Below, piece after piece: positions 7,290 to 15,192 of a stretch of DNA of 25,129 bases. The number at the start of each line of letters is the position of its first letter. Positions within the stretch are counted from its first letter, which is position 1. The stretch is taken from positions 1-25,129 of the forward strand of contig CALAUH010000013.1 in NCBI GenBank assembly GCA_937892225.1. Reading direction: 5' to 3'. Both the position numbers and the translations under genes were made by a program. Below the pieces are notes generated by a model. That model saw nothing but the letters and a program-made list of their open reading frames with translations. It did no database searches and was not told where the DNA came from. This DNA comes from an uncultured Treponema sp. (GTDB lineage: Bacteria > Spirochaetota > Spirochaetia > Treponematales > Treponemataceae).

Positions 7290-8288
7290 TTTAACACCAG
7301 GCATCTGTACAATTGTATTAATGCTATTAACAATGTAATGACCTTTTCTTTCTCTATCAAGAGTATTTTTGTAATTGTTAGGGTCAGTTGTATCTTCCAA
7401 TGCTAAAAGCTGAAGATTTTCATATGATTTTTTATCTTTTAATTTCTTTTCATCATCATAATCAGCTAAAATCTGTTTAATCTGATCTGCGAAATCTGTC
7501 TTTTCAACGTAGTACCAGAAATATTCCTGATATTTTACATTATCATAATGCCATGGTTTCCAGCCTAAATTATAATGAATTAATTTAGTATTTGCTTCAT
7601 CATAATCTTCTTCTTCGAAAGGCATTTTGTTCCAGCCGATATCTAAATATCTAACTCTGTCTTTACATAAAACATTAAGATAATCTTCATCCTGTGTTAC
7701 TCTGAATTTAAATTTTTTAAGCAGAGTAATAAAACGTCCCTGAATATCAAAAGCTCTGAACATTTCTGTATTAATAAGAAGTACACCTGCATTAAAATAT
7801 TTTTTGCATTTAACATCTAATGCCTGTTCTACATAATTTCCAAAAACATCATAGTGAGCCATTACCTGTTCCTGTGCTGCAGCAACAAGATAATTTTTAA
7901 TGTTTGTATTATATAATTCAGAAATATCACCAGTGATGATAATATCACAGTCTAAATATAAAACTTTGTTGTACTGTGGAAAGAGATTTGCAATAAAGAA
8001 ACGATAATATGTTTCCATTGAATAATAATCTCTTAACTGAAGTTTGCTCTTGATTTTATCTAATTCTTTAGAAAGTGAAATAAATTCAATTGATGCATTT
8101 TCTGTAAGTGTATTTAATATTTTAGTTTTGTATTCTGTGCGGATTTTAGAAGTAAGTACATGAATTTTATAAAAATAATCTTTAGACGCATTTGAGAGTA
8201 AAGATTTCAAAGTTACAGCCAAAAATGGCGCATAATTATCATCTGATGCAAAGAAAATTGGAATTTCTTTTTTACTATCTAATTTCAT
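7236..8288 (-). CDS. GT8-family glycosyltransferase, 3' end replaced at a junction
   Basis: The first 330 or so residues are a glycosyltransferase family 8 protein. They contain FFASDDNYAPFLAVTLKSLL at the start, the metal-binding DxD motif as LYLDCDIIITGDI (D113, D115), YFNAGVLLIN (164-173), TQDEDYLN (198-205) and IHYNLGWKPWHYD (237-249). GT8 enzymes move a hexose or galactose from a nucleotide sugar to lipooligosaccharide, glycan or protein, at the cytoplasmic face. The catalytic domain is complete. The last 18 residues (IYRILCNWKYVASFTI and neighbours) are read out of frame through phage-like sequence, so the natural C-terminus is lost. There is no ribosome site before the ATG. A promoter 6 bases upstream predicts a leaderless mRNA. 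In the host genome the gene is probably intact. Confidence 0.8.
   Translation of the reverse strand: MKLDSKKEIPIFFASDDNYAPFLAVTLKSLLSNASKDYFYKIHVLTSKIRTEYKTKILNTLTENASIEFISLSKELDKIKSKLQLRDYYSMETYYRFFIANLFPQYNKVLYLDCDIIITGDISELYNTNIKNYLVAAAQEQVMAHYDVFGNYVEQALDVKCKKYFNAGVLLINTEMFRAFDIQGRFITLLKKFKFRVTQDEDYLNVLCKDRVRYLDIGWNKMPFEEEDYDEANTKLIHYNLGWKPWHYDNVKYQEYFWYYVEKTDFADQIKQILADYDDEKKLKDKKSYENLQLLALEDTTDPNNYKNTLDRERKGHYIVNSINTIVQMPGVKNIYRILCNWKYVASFTI
7285..7300. other. Junction between phage-like and spirochaete sequence
   Basis: Left of this point, codon use and ribosome sites are of the phage-like type. Right of it they match Treponema genes (CTT, ATT, GGT codons). Both genes crossing it are on the minus strand and broken: the glycosyltransferase loses its natural end after about residue 332 (QMPGVK), and the phage gene loses its start. 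I see no inverted repeats, integrase or target duplication next to it. The exact base is uncertain by several nucleotides. Confidence 0.65.
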
Positions 8289-8294
8289 ACTTGT

Positions 8295-8323
8295 ATTTTA
8301 TATTTTTTATTCAATAAAAGCAA
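8295..8323 (-). promoter_or_regulatory. Promoter for the GT8 gene, predicting a leaderless mRNA
   Basis: On the minus strand TTGCTT (8318-8323) and TAAAAT (8295-8300) are 17 bases apart. Only six bases separate the -10 box from the ATG, so the expected start point falls on or next to the A of the start codon. This fits the absence of a ribosome site. Confidence 0.5.
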
Positions 8324-8438
8324 GATATATACTAATTTATTTTTACATTTTTACTAAAAGTGTCATTTTAATTGTTAAAAATTAATTATAAATAAAGAAA
8401 TTTAGTAATATTAAACAAAAAAAGATTAAAAAATTGTG

Positions 8439-8467
8439 TTGCCTTTATCACCTAATTATTGTTTAAT
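8439..8467 (+). promoter_or_regulatory. Promoter for the exported TPR-like gene, predicting a leaderless mRNA
   Basis: TTGCCT (8439-8444) and TTTAAT (8462-8467) are 17 bases apart. The -10 box ends six bases before the ATG at 8474, so transcription should begin at about the start codon itself. No ribosome site is present. Confidence 0.5.
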
Positions 8468-8473
8468 AAGCAT

Positions 8474-9310
8474 ATGAAAACACTGAAAAAACTCTTTTTT
8501 ATTTTATTGATTTTAAATATTGGTAACAGTTTATTTGCTGCAAAAAATCTTACAGATGCAGAAAATAAGATGGTTTTGCAGACTTTGCAGATGCGCTTTG
8601 ACACAAGAAAATGTTCTACAAGCGATTCAGCAATTAAAAGCATTAGTGATTTTGAAACAAAAATCAAATCATCAGCAGAGTGGAAGACAATAGGGGATGA
8701 AGCAAAACTTATTGTAGAAAATATGATTGTACAGGAAAAATACAGTTATGTTTACGAAAAGAATGCAACAGATTCTTCTCTTAAAAATATGATTATGACA
8801 CAATATAATAAAATTATTGCCTGGAATGAAAATCATAAAACTGATGAAAAAAATAAATGGTACATTTTATCTAGTGGTGATGTAATCAATTCTACAATGC
8901 AGTATCTTCCACAATCAACAGCAATTAAATTAGGTTTGCAGGAAAAAGATGATTACGATGCTCTTCTTGAAAAATATCCGACTTTTTCTTTTGCTTTAAT
9001 TAATGCTGGTTTATGGTATTATTTTGCACCTTCAATTGGTGGCGGAAGTACAAAAAAAGCAGGTGAATATTTCTTAAAGGCATATAATAATGCTACAACA
9101 GATTTCGAAAAATATTATGCATCAATCTATTTGTCTCAGTTTTATTTTGAATCAAAAGATTTTTCATCTGCGACTAAATATTTAACAGTTGCTCAGAATA
9201 TGATTCCAAACGGACGATATGTAACATTTATCAAGAAACTTAATACTAATAATTTTTCTTTACTTTATTACACAAATAATCGTGAAAAAGTAGAAAAGAA
9301 ATTGCAATAG
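8474..9310 (+). CDS. Exported TPR-like protein, 278 aa
   Basis: I start at ATG 8474 because the product then opens with a good signal peptide: MKTLKKLFFILLILNIGNSLFA, then AKN, with cleavage after residue 22. A TTG 15 bases upstream would add a useless extension. The mature protein is helical. The C-terminal 110 residues have tetratricopeptide-like helix pairs (KKAGEYFLKAYNNA and ASIYLSQFYFESKDFSSATK). It is probably periplasmic and may act as a protein-binding scaffold. The specific partner is unknown. It is divergent from the GT8 gene and precedes ileS by 83 bases. No catalytic motif is seen. Confidence 0.7.
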   Translation: MKTLKKLFFILLILNIGNSLFAAKNLTDAENKMVLQTLQMRFDTRKCSTSDSAIKSISDFETKIKSSAEWKTIGDEAKLIVENMIVQEKYSYVYEKNATDSSLKNMIMTQYNKIIAWNENHKTDEKNKWYILSSGDVINSTMQYLPQSTAIKLGLQEKDDYDALLEKYPTFSFALINAGLWYYFAPSIGGGSTKKAGEYFLKAYNNATTDFEKYYASIYLSQFYFESKDFSSATKYLTVAQNMIPNGRYVTFIKKLNTNNFSLLYYTNNREKVEKKLQ

Positions 9311-9393
9311 AAAAAAAAGCAATATGGAATAAAGTTTGTAATTATGATATTATTATAGAAATATATTTAAATTTTTATAATAGGATTATAATT

Positions 9394-12300
9394 ATGAGCT
9401 TTAAACCAGTTGATCCAAAAGTTAACTTTCCTGAACAGGAAGAAGAAGTTTTAAAATTTTGGGAAAAGAATGACATTTTTAAAAAATCTTTAGACCAGAG
9501 AGAAGGTTCTGAAGAATATGTATTCTTTGACGGACCTCCATTTGCAACAGGTCTTCCACATTTCGGACATTTTATTCCATCAACTATTAAAGATATTATT
9601 CCACGTTACCAGACAATGAAAGGCAAAAAGGTTGAACGCCGTTTTGGTTGGGATTGTCATGGTCTTCCAGTAGAAAACTTAATTGAAAAAGAATTAGGCA
9701 TTAACTCGAAACACGAAATCGAAGCTTTGGGTGTAGATAAATTTAATGATGCATGTAAAGCTTCTGTTCTCCGTTATACATCTGAATGGCGTAAAACAAT
9801 TACTCGTATGGGCCGTTGGGTAGATTTTGATCACGATTACAAAACAATGAATCCTGAATATATGGAATCTATCTGGTGGGTAGCAAAAACTTTATGGGAT
9901 AAAGGACTTATCTACGAAGGAAAATATATTCTTCCATATTGTCCACGTTGTTCTACAGTTCTTTCTACACACGAACTTGCTCAAGGTTATAAAGATGTAA
10001 ACGATATGACTGTTACTGTTCGTTTCAAGATTACACAAGCTCCAAAAGGCGTAAATGATCCTGATATGACAAACGGTCATACATATTTTATTGCATGGAC
10101 AACAACTCCTTGGACACTTCCTTCAAACTTAGGTCTTTGTATGGGACCAGAACTTGATTATGTAAAAATCAAAGATAAAGAATCAGGTGATTATTATATT
10201 TTTGCAGAAGCTCGTCTTAGTGCATATTATAAAGATCCAGAAGCTTATGAAATTATTTATCGTCATAAAGGTAAGGATTTTGTTGGTGCTCGTTATGAAC
10301 CTTTATTCCCATATTTCAGTCAGTATTCTGATGCAAAAAAATGTGAAGAAGATTCAAAACTTAAATGTACTGAAGGTGCTTTCCGCATGTTCAATGCAGA
10401 TTATGTTACAACAGATGATGGTACTGGTATTGTTCATATTGCACCTGCTTTTGGTGAAGATGACCATAAAGTATTTGCAGGAAGCGGTGTTCCAGAAGTA
10501 GAACCAATTGATGCAGAATGTAAATTTACAAAAGAAGTTCCTGATTATGTCGGACGTTTTGTAAAAGACTGTGATAAAGATATTATGGACCGTCTTAAGA
10601 AAGAAGGTAAATTAATTAAGAAAGAACAGCATTTACATACATATCCTCATTGCTGGCGCTGTGGTTCTCCATTAATTTATCGTGGAATTGGTTCATGGTT
10701 TGTAAAAGTTGCTGATCATCATGATGCATTACTTAAAGCAAATTCACAGATTAAATGGCAGCCTGCTCATATTAAAGAAGGACGTTTTGGTAAATGGCTT
10801 GCCGGTTCTAGAGACTGGGCTGTAAGCCGTAACCGTTATTGGGGAAATCCAATTCCAATCTGGCATTGTGATGATCCTGAATGTAAAAACGTTATCTGTG
10901 TAGGAAGCAGAGATGAACTTAAAGAATTAAGCGGTATATATCCAGATGATTTACATAAACAATATGTAGATAAAATTACAATTCCATGTAAAAAATGTGG
11001 AAAAACAATGCATCGTATTCCAGAAGTATTTGACTGCTGGTTTGAAAGTGGTTCTATGCCTTATGCACAGCAGCATTATCCTTTTGAAAATAAAGATTAT
11101 TTTGAAAAACATTTCCCTGCTAACTTTATTTCAGAAGGTCTTGATCAGACTCGCGGATGGTTCTATACACTTACAATTTTGGCAAGTCATTTGTTCGACC
11201 GTCCAGCTTTCCAGAACTGTGTTGTAAACGGACTTGTATTAGCAAGTGACGGACGTAAGATGTCTAAATCATTACGTAACTATACAGACCCTGTAGAAGC
11301 TATCAATAAATTTGGTGCAGATGCTCTTCGTTTGTTCTTAATCCATTCTGCAGTTGTAAAAGCAGATGATTTACGCTATTCAGACGATGGTGTTAGAGAT
11401 GTATTAAAATCAATTATTATTCCTTGGTGGAATTCTTATTCATTCTTTGTAACATATGCAAATATTGATAAAGTTTCTCCAACAGGACATATGTTTGATA
11501 ATAAGCTTCCATCAAATCCTTTGGATGCATGGCTTCTTTCTATTACTCAAAAACTTATTAAAGATGTTTCTGCAGCTTTAGATGATTATGATTTATCTTT
11601 AGCTGTAGATCCAATCGTTAAATTTATAGATCAGCTTAATAACTGGTATATCCGTCGAAGCCGCCGCCGTTTCTGGAAATCAGAAAATGACAGCGATAAA
11701 GCAGAAGCATATGAAGCACTTTATATTGCTCTTATTACACTTGCAAAAGTTGCAGCTCCATTTGTTCCATTTATTACAGAAGAAATGTATTTGAATCTTA
11801 AAACAGAAAATGATAAAGAATCTGTACATTTATGTGATTATCCACTTGTAAATGAAAAATGGATTAATGAAGCTCTTGAATTCAAGATGGCTACTGTTCA
11901 ACAGGCAGTTTCAATGGGGCACAGTTTACGTAATACATTTAATCTTAAAAACCGTCAGCCATTGGCAAGTGTTGCTTTGGTTACTCGTAATACAGATGAA
12001 AAGAAAGTTCTTGCAGAAATGGAAGACTGTATCCGTGAAGAATTAAACGTAAAAGAAGTAATTTTCCACGAAAGAGAAGATGAACTTGTTGAATATAAAG
12101 CAAAGGCTAATTTTAAAGTTTTAGGAAAAGAACTTGGACCTAAAATGAAAGCAGCCGCTGCTGTTATTGCAACATTAACAAGTGAACAGATTCAGTCAAT
12201 TCTTGAAGGAACAAAACTTTCTATAGATGTAGAAGGCACAACAGTTGAACTTGATACAGAAAAAGTACTTGTTGAACGTTTCGAAAAAGATGATCTTAAA

Positions 12301-12612
12301 GTATTGAACGAAGGAACATTAACTGTAGGTCTTGATTCAAAAATTACAGATGAACTTAAGAAAGAAGGTTATGCTCGTGATTTAATTCGTGGTATTCAGA
12401 ATCTTCGTAAAGAAAGCGGACTCGAAGTAACAGACAGAATTAAACTTACAGTCGGTGGAGACGGCGACTTAAAAGATGCATTTGAAATGTTCGTTGATTT
12501 TGTTTCAAACGAAACATTAGCATCATCTTATACTTGGCAGGAAAATCTTAGTAATGCTACAATAGTAGAAGCTGATGATAAAAAATGGAGTATTAAAATT
12601 GAAAAAGCATAG
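9394..12612 (+). CDS. ileS: Isoleucyl-tRNA synthetase (type 2, IleRS2-like)
   Basis: This 1072-aa class I synthetase charges tRNA-Ile with isoleucine in the cytoplasm. The HIGH motif is HFGH (56-59) within PPFATGLPHFGHF, and the KMSKS motif is at 622-626 (DGRKMSKSLRNY). Between them is the editing domain, with TTPWTLPSNLGL early and GIVHIAPAFGEDD later. Cys pairs in CPRC, CWRC and CKKC suggest metal sites. The anticodon-binding domain follows (NNWYIRRSRRRFW), then a C-terminal extension ending in a DUF5915-like region (GYARDLIRGIQNLRKESGLE). Length and motif style place it in the eukaryote-like IleRS2 group found in spirochaetes, which tends to be less sensitive to mupirocin. Sensitivity here is inference. 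TATAAT lies 12 bases upstream and AGGA 8 bases upstream of the ATG, giving a very short leader. Confidence 0.97.
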   Translation: MSFKPVDPKVNFPEQEEEVLKFWEKNDIFKKSLDQREGSEEYVFFDGPPFATGLPHFGHFIPSTIKDIIPRYQTMKGKKVERRFGWDCHGLPVENLIEKELGINSKHEIEALGVDKFNDACKASVLRYTSEWRKTITRMGRWVDFDHDYKTMNPEYMESIWWVAKTLWDKGLIYEGKYILPYCPRCSTVLSTHELAQGYKDVNDMTVTVRFKITQAPKGVNDPDMTNGHTYFIAWTTTPWTLPSNLGLCMGPELDYVKIKDKESGDYYIFAEARLSAYYKDPEAYEIIYRHKGKDFVGARYEPLFPYFSQYSDAKKCEEDSKLKCTEGAFRMFNADYVTTDDGTGIVHIAPAFGEDDHKVFAGSGVPEVEPIDAECKFTKEVPDYVGRFVKDCDKDIMDRLKKEGKLIKKEQHLHTYPHCWRCGSPLIYRGIGSWFVKVADHHDALLKANSQIKWQPAHIKEGRFGKWLAGSRDWAVSRNRYWGNPIPIWHCDDPECKNVICVGSRDELKELSGIYPDDLHKQYVDKITIPCKKCGKTMHRIPEVFDCWFESGSMPYAQQHYPFENKDYFEKHFPANFISEGLDQTRGWFYTLTILASHLFDRPAFQNCVVNGLVLASDGRKMSKSLRNYTDPVEAINKFGADALRLFLIHSAVVKADDLRYSDDGVRDVLKSIIIPWWNSYSFFVTYANIDKVSPTGHMFDNKLPSNPLDAWLLSITQKLIKDVSAALDDYDLSLAVDPIVKFIDQLNNWYIRRSRRRFWKSENDSDKAEAYEALYIALITLAKVAAPFVPFITEEMYLNLKTENDKESVHLCDYPLVNEKWINEALEFKMATVQQAVSMGHSLRNTFNLKNRQPLASVALVTRNTDEKKVLAEMEDCIREELNVKEVIFHEREDELVEYKAKANFKVLGKELGPKMKAAAAVIATLTSEQIQSILEGTKLSIDVEGTTVELDTEKVLVERFEKDDLKVLNEGTLTVGLDSKITDELKKEGYARDLIRGIQNLRKESGLEVTDRIKLTVGGDGDLKDAFEMFVDFVSNETLASSYTWQENLSNATIVEADDKKWSIKIEKA

Positions 12613-13486
12613 TTTTATTTTTACTTTAGCTTGTATTTCAAGTTTATTTTTTGGATGTAAAACTGTAGAAAAACAGACTTTAACTACAGTTGACCCGTTA
12701 TCATTAATTGATTCAGACAACTCTTTTTATATTGCAATTCCTACTAAGGTTGATACAGAATTGTCTTTTAATATCTTAAAGAACAATTTAAAAAATGTAT
12801 CAGAAAGTGATATAAAAACAATTACTCAAAAAATAGATAAAGTATACCTTGGATTAAACAGAGAAAAAAATGTTAATATTATTCAAGGTGCTTTAGAAGC
12901 AGATATTCCTGTAAAATATATTCCAAAAATTCTAACACAGAAAAATGGCTGGAGTAATAAAAACTTTGTTCCGGAAAATGGAAATAATCTATATAAAATT
13001 TATGATTATAACTCTCTTTCTGTTTCATTTCCTTCAAACAATATAGTTTGCCTAGGAAGAAATATTGAACATATGCTTTCTGAATATGATAAAATTCATT
13101 TTATCCCTGCAGAAGAATCTTTAAATAAACAGTATTCTCAAATTAAAGATGATCTTTACAAATATTTAAAAGGTGCAGATAATGAAATCAGATTTTATGC
13201 AAGTAATCCACAGTCATATTTGACAATGTTTATGGGTACAAGTTTAGATCTTAAACTTATTGATGTAAGCGGTGCATTTAAAATTGACCCGGATTATCCA
13301 GATCAGTATTTGCTTGATTTTGCATTTGCATTTAAAAGCAGTTCTTTCTTAACAAGAGGTAAGGCATTGTTAAGTTTAGCATTTGGTTTAACAAATGCAG
13401 ATTGTGAAACTCCAACAGATAATATTTTAATTGTAAAAAATATTCATATAGAAAAATCGAAATTATATAAAATCTTAGTTTTATAG
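12599..13486 (+). CDS. Putative lipoprotein of unknown function, 295 aa
   Basis: The best start is the TTG at 12599, inside the end of ileS. TGGAG lies 8 bases upstream, and the product then begins with a lipoprotein signal: Lys-Lys, a hydrophobic run, and LFFGC with Cys at residue 20, followed by KTVEKQ. An ATG at 12575 would add eight residues but has no ribosome site. The 14-base overlap with ileS suggests translational coupling. The mature protein mixes strands and helices with no cofactor or catalytic motif that I recognise. Segments such as DNSFYIAIPTKVDTELSFNI and FKIDPDYPDQYLLDFAFAFK suggest a folded envelope protein. It is probably anchored in the inner or outer membrane. Role unknown. 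Confidence 0.65.
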   Translation: MKKHSFIFTLACISSLFFGCKTVEKQTLTTVDPLSLIDSDNSFYIAIPTKVDTELSFNILKNNLKNVSESDIKTITQKIDKVYLGLNREKNVNIIQGALEADIPVKYIPKILTQKNGWSNKNFVPENGNNLYKIYDYNSLSVSFPSNNIVCLGRNIEHMLSEYDKIHFIPAEESLNKQYSQIKDDLYKYLKGADNEIRFYASNPQSYLTMFMGTSLDLKLIDVSGAFKIDPDYPDQYLLDFAFAFKSSSFLTRGKALLSLAFGLTNADCETPTDNILIVKNIHIEKSKLYKILVL

Positions 13487-13500
13487 AAAAGAGGTAATAT

Positions 13501-14535
13501 ATGGCACAAGATAAAATCATTTTAAAAGCAGAAGACTTAGACGGATATCTTACAAAAGAAGATAATGAAGATTTAAAAAATCTTGAAGTTATGTTTAAAG
13601 AAACAATGAAATCTTTTGATCCTGTTGATGAAGAAAAAATTGTTGACGGATATGACAAAATGGGTCATGAAATGCAGAAAATTTGTGCCAAACATCCTAA
13701 TATTAAAGTATATTCTTTTGTTACAGAAGAAGGTGCTCATGCAGAATGTTCAAGAGTAATTTCAAAATTAAGAGATGAACGTACTGATCATCAGGAATTT
13801 ATGTATTACAGTCAGCGTGCTTATGAAATGCTTTTTAGAATGGCATATACAGATCAGCATAGTGATAAAAAAGGTCATATGATTGTAAAAACTCCTGTAA
13901 CTTTCCCTGTACAAAATTATGCTGTTCATAAAATTCCAGATATAGATCATAAAATAGAAAATACTGCTGTATGTGTAATGCTCAGAGGTGCTTTATTGCC
14001 AAGTATGATTATGTCTAAAGAAATAGAAGAATATTCTTCACATGGATATAAAACTCCATTTGCATTATTTAAAATCAGCAGAAATGACACAAAGAATGAA
14101 TCTGATATGGAATATATTATGGATTTAAATAAATCTTTCTTTAATCTGGAAGATTTAGACGGAAAAGATTTGATTTTTGCAGATCCAATGAATGCAACAG
14201 GCGGTTCTTTAGTTACAGTTGTTAAATATTTACAGTCACAGGGTGTTCATCCAAAATCAATTGCATTCTTTAATACAATTTCAACATTAAAAGGATCTAT
14301 TCGTGTTACAAGAGCCTTGGAAAATTGTACTTGTTATACACTCTGGCTTGATCCAGTAATGAATGAAAAAGCTTATATTATGCCAGGTTTAGGTGATGCA
14401 GGGGATCGTCTTAATGGTTGTGATACTAAAGAAGCTCCAAGAAATATGATTCAACTTATTGCTGATTATGGTCATAATATTTCAGGATTATATAAATCAC
14501 AATTATATGAAATTGAAAAAATTGTTTTAGGATAA
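13501..14535 (+). CDS. upp: Uracil phosphoribosyltransferase with a long N-terminal extension
   Basis: The C-terminal 215 residues carry the UPRT fold signatures. MLRGALLP (160-167) corresponds to the usual RAGL loop. The PRPP-binding loop is FADPMNATGGS (226-236). The uracil-binding region is PGLGDAGDRLNG (295-306). The enzyme makes UMP from uracil and PRPP (pyrimidine salvage). Common bacterial Upp proteins are about 208 aa; this one is 344, with about 125 extra residues at the N-terminus that are charged and helical (LEVMFKETMKSFDPVDEEKI). Usual DPMLATGGS appears as DPMNATGGS, a conservative change in the loop. The start is firm, with AGAGGTAATAT before the ATG. It lies 14 bases after the lipoprotein gene and 15 before a TPR lipoprotein gene. 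A related phosphoribosyltransferase activity cannot be excluded. Confidence 0.8.
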   Translation: MAQDKIILKAEDLDGYLTKEDNEDLKNLEVMFKETMKSFDPVDEEKIVDGYDKMGHEMQKICAKHPNIKVYSFVTEEGAHAECSRVISKLRDERTDHQEFMYYSQRAYEMLFRMAYTDQHSDKKGHMIVKTPVTFPVQNYAVHKIPDIDHKIENTAVCVMLRGALLPSMIMSKEIEEYSSHGYKTPFALFKISRNDTKNESDMEYIMDLNKSFFNLEDLDGKDLIFADPMNATGGSLVTVVKYLQSQGVHPKSIAFFNTISTLKGSIRVTRALENCTCYTLWLDPVMNEKAYIMPGLGDAGDRLNGCDTKEAPRNMIQLIADYGHNISGLYKSQLYEIEKIVLG

Positions 14536-14550
14536 TTTAAAAATTAATTT

Positions 14551-15192
14551 ATGAATATTAAAAAACTTTTTATAGCATTATCTTTATCATCAATCTTATT
14601 TTTCTCCTGTGAATCTTTAAAAATTTCGGTTCCAGGAGAAACAGATGCAATTAATAATGATTTATATAATCAGTATTTGGAAATTGCAGATTCTTATTTT
14701 AATCTTGAAAAATATGATAAAGCATTAGTTTATTATAAAAAGGCAATAGAAAATCCAAATAATTACTGGGCAATTTATTATAAAATAGCATATACATATG
14801 CTTTAATGCAAAACTGGAAAGAAGCAGAAGCTTATTATCAGGTTTTATTAGAAAGAGATAAAGATAATTCTTCTCTAAAGGCTTCCATGGCATTTATTTA
14901 TGCAAATAATAATAAATTAACCGAAGCATTAAATATTTATGATGAATTAATTACTCAATATCCGGAAGTAAGTGAATATTTTGAAAATAAAATATCTATT
15001 GTTTTATTACAGGAAAATTATGAACTTGCTGAAAAATTAGTTGAAGAATTAAAAGAAAAATTCAGTGAATCAAAAAAAATAGATTCTTTTACGACTGTAA
15101 TTAATAATAAAAAACAGTCTGAAAATCAGGAAAATAATTCCGAAAATCAGACTGCTTCAGAAAATACTAAAACTACTAAGAAGAAAAATTAG
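14551..15192 (+). CDS. TPR lipoprotein, 213 aa
   Basis: The N-terminus is a lipoprotein signal (MNIKKLFIALSLSSILFFSC) with the lipobox Cys at residue 20. Four tetratricopeptide repeats follow between about 38 and 175, for example YLEIADSYFNLEKYDKALVY and KIAYTYALMQNWKEAEAYYQ. The last 30 residues are a low-complexity Asn/Gln/Lys tail. It is probably an envelope-anchored scaffold for protein assembly; the partner is unknown. It lies 15 bases after upp and is probably in the same transcript. Its TAG overlaps by four bases with the TAA of the convergent membrane protein gene, so the two transcripts must overlap at their 3' ends. No ribosome site is obvious. Confidence 0.75.
   Translation: MNIKKLFIALSLSSILFFSCESLKISVPGETDAINNDLYNQYLEIADSYFNLEKYDKALVYYKKAIENPNNYWAIYYKIAYTYALMQNWKEAEAYYQVLLERDKDNSSLKASMAFIYANNNKLTEALNIYDELITQYPEVSEYFENKISIVLLQENYELAEKLVEELKEKFSESKKIDSFTTVINNKKQSENQENNSENQTASENTKTTKKKN

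Noticed and set aside
1..7290. Stop-codon reassignment in the phage-like part
   Set aside because: All phage-like genes are open under the standard code with normal TAA ends, so recoding is not needed.
7290..7360. First 24 residues of a 101-aa ORF continuous with the phage-type C-terminal domain
   Set aside because: They are an out-of-frame reading through the GT8 gene on the same strand and exist only because of the junction; no ribosome site precedes the ATG at 7360.
9291..9332. ATTGC/GCAAT inverted repeat after the exported TPR-like gene as a terminator
   Set aside because: Only a 5-bp stem with a 13-base A-rich loop and no T-run; too weak to support.
10187..10501. 104-aa ORF inside ileS in another frame
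   Set aside because: Overlaps an unmistakable synthetase domain and has no ribosome site or family signal.
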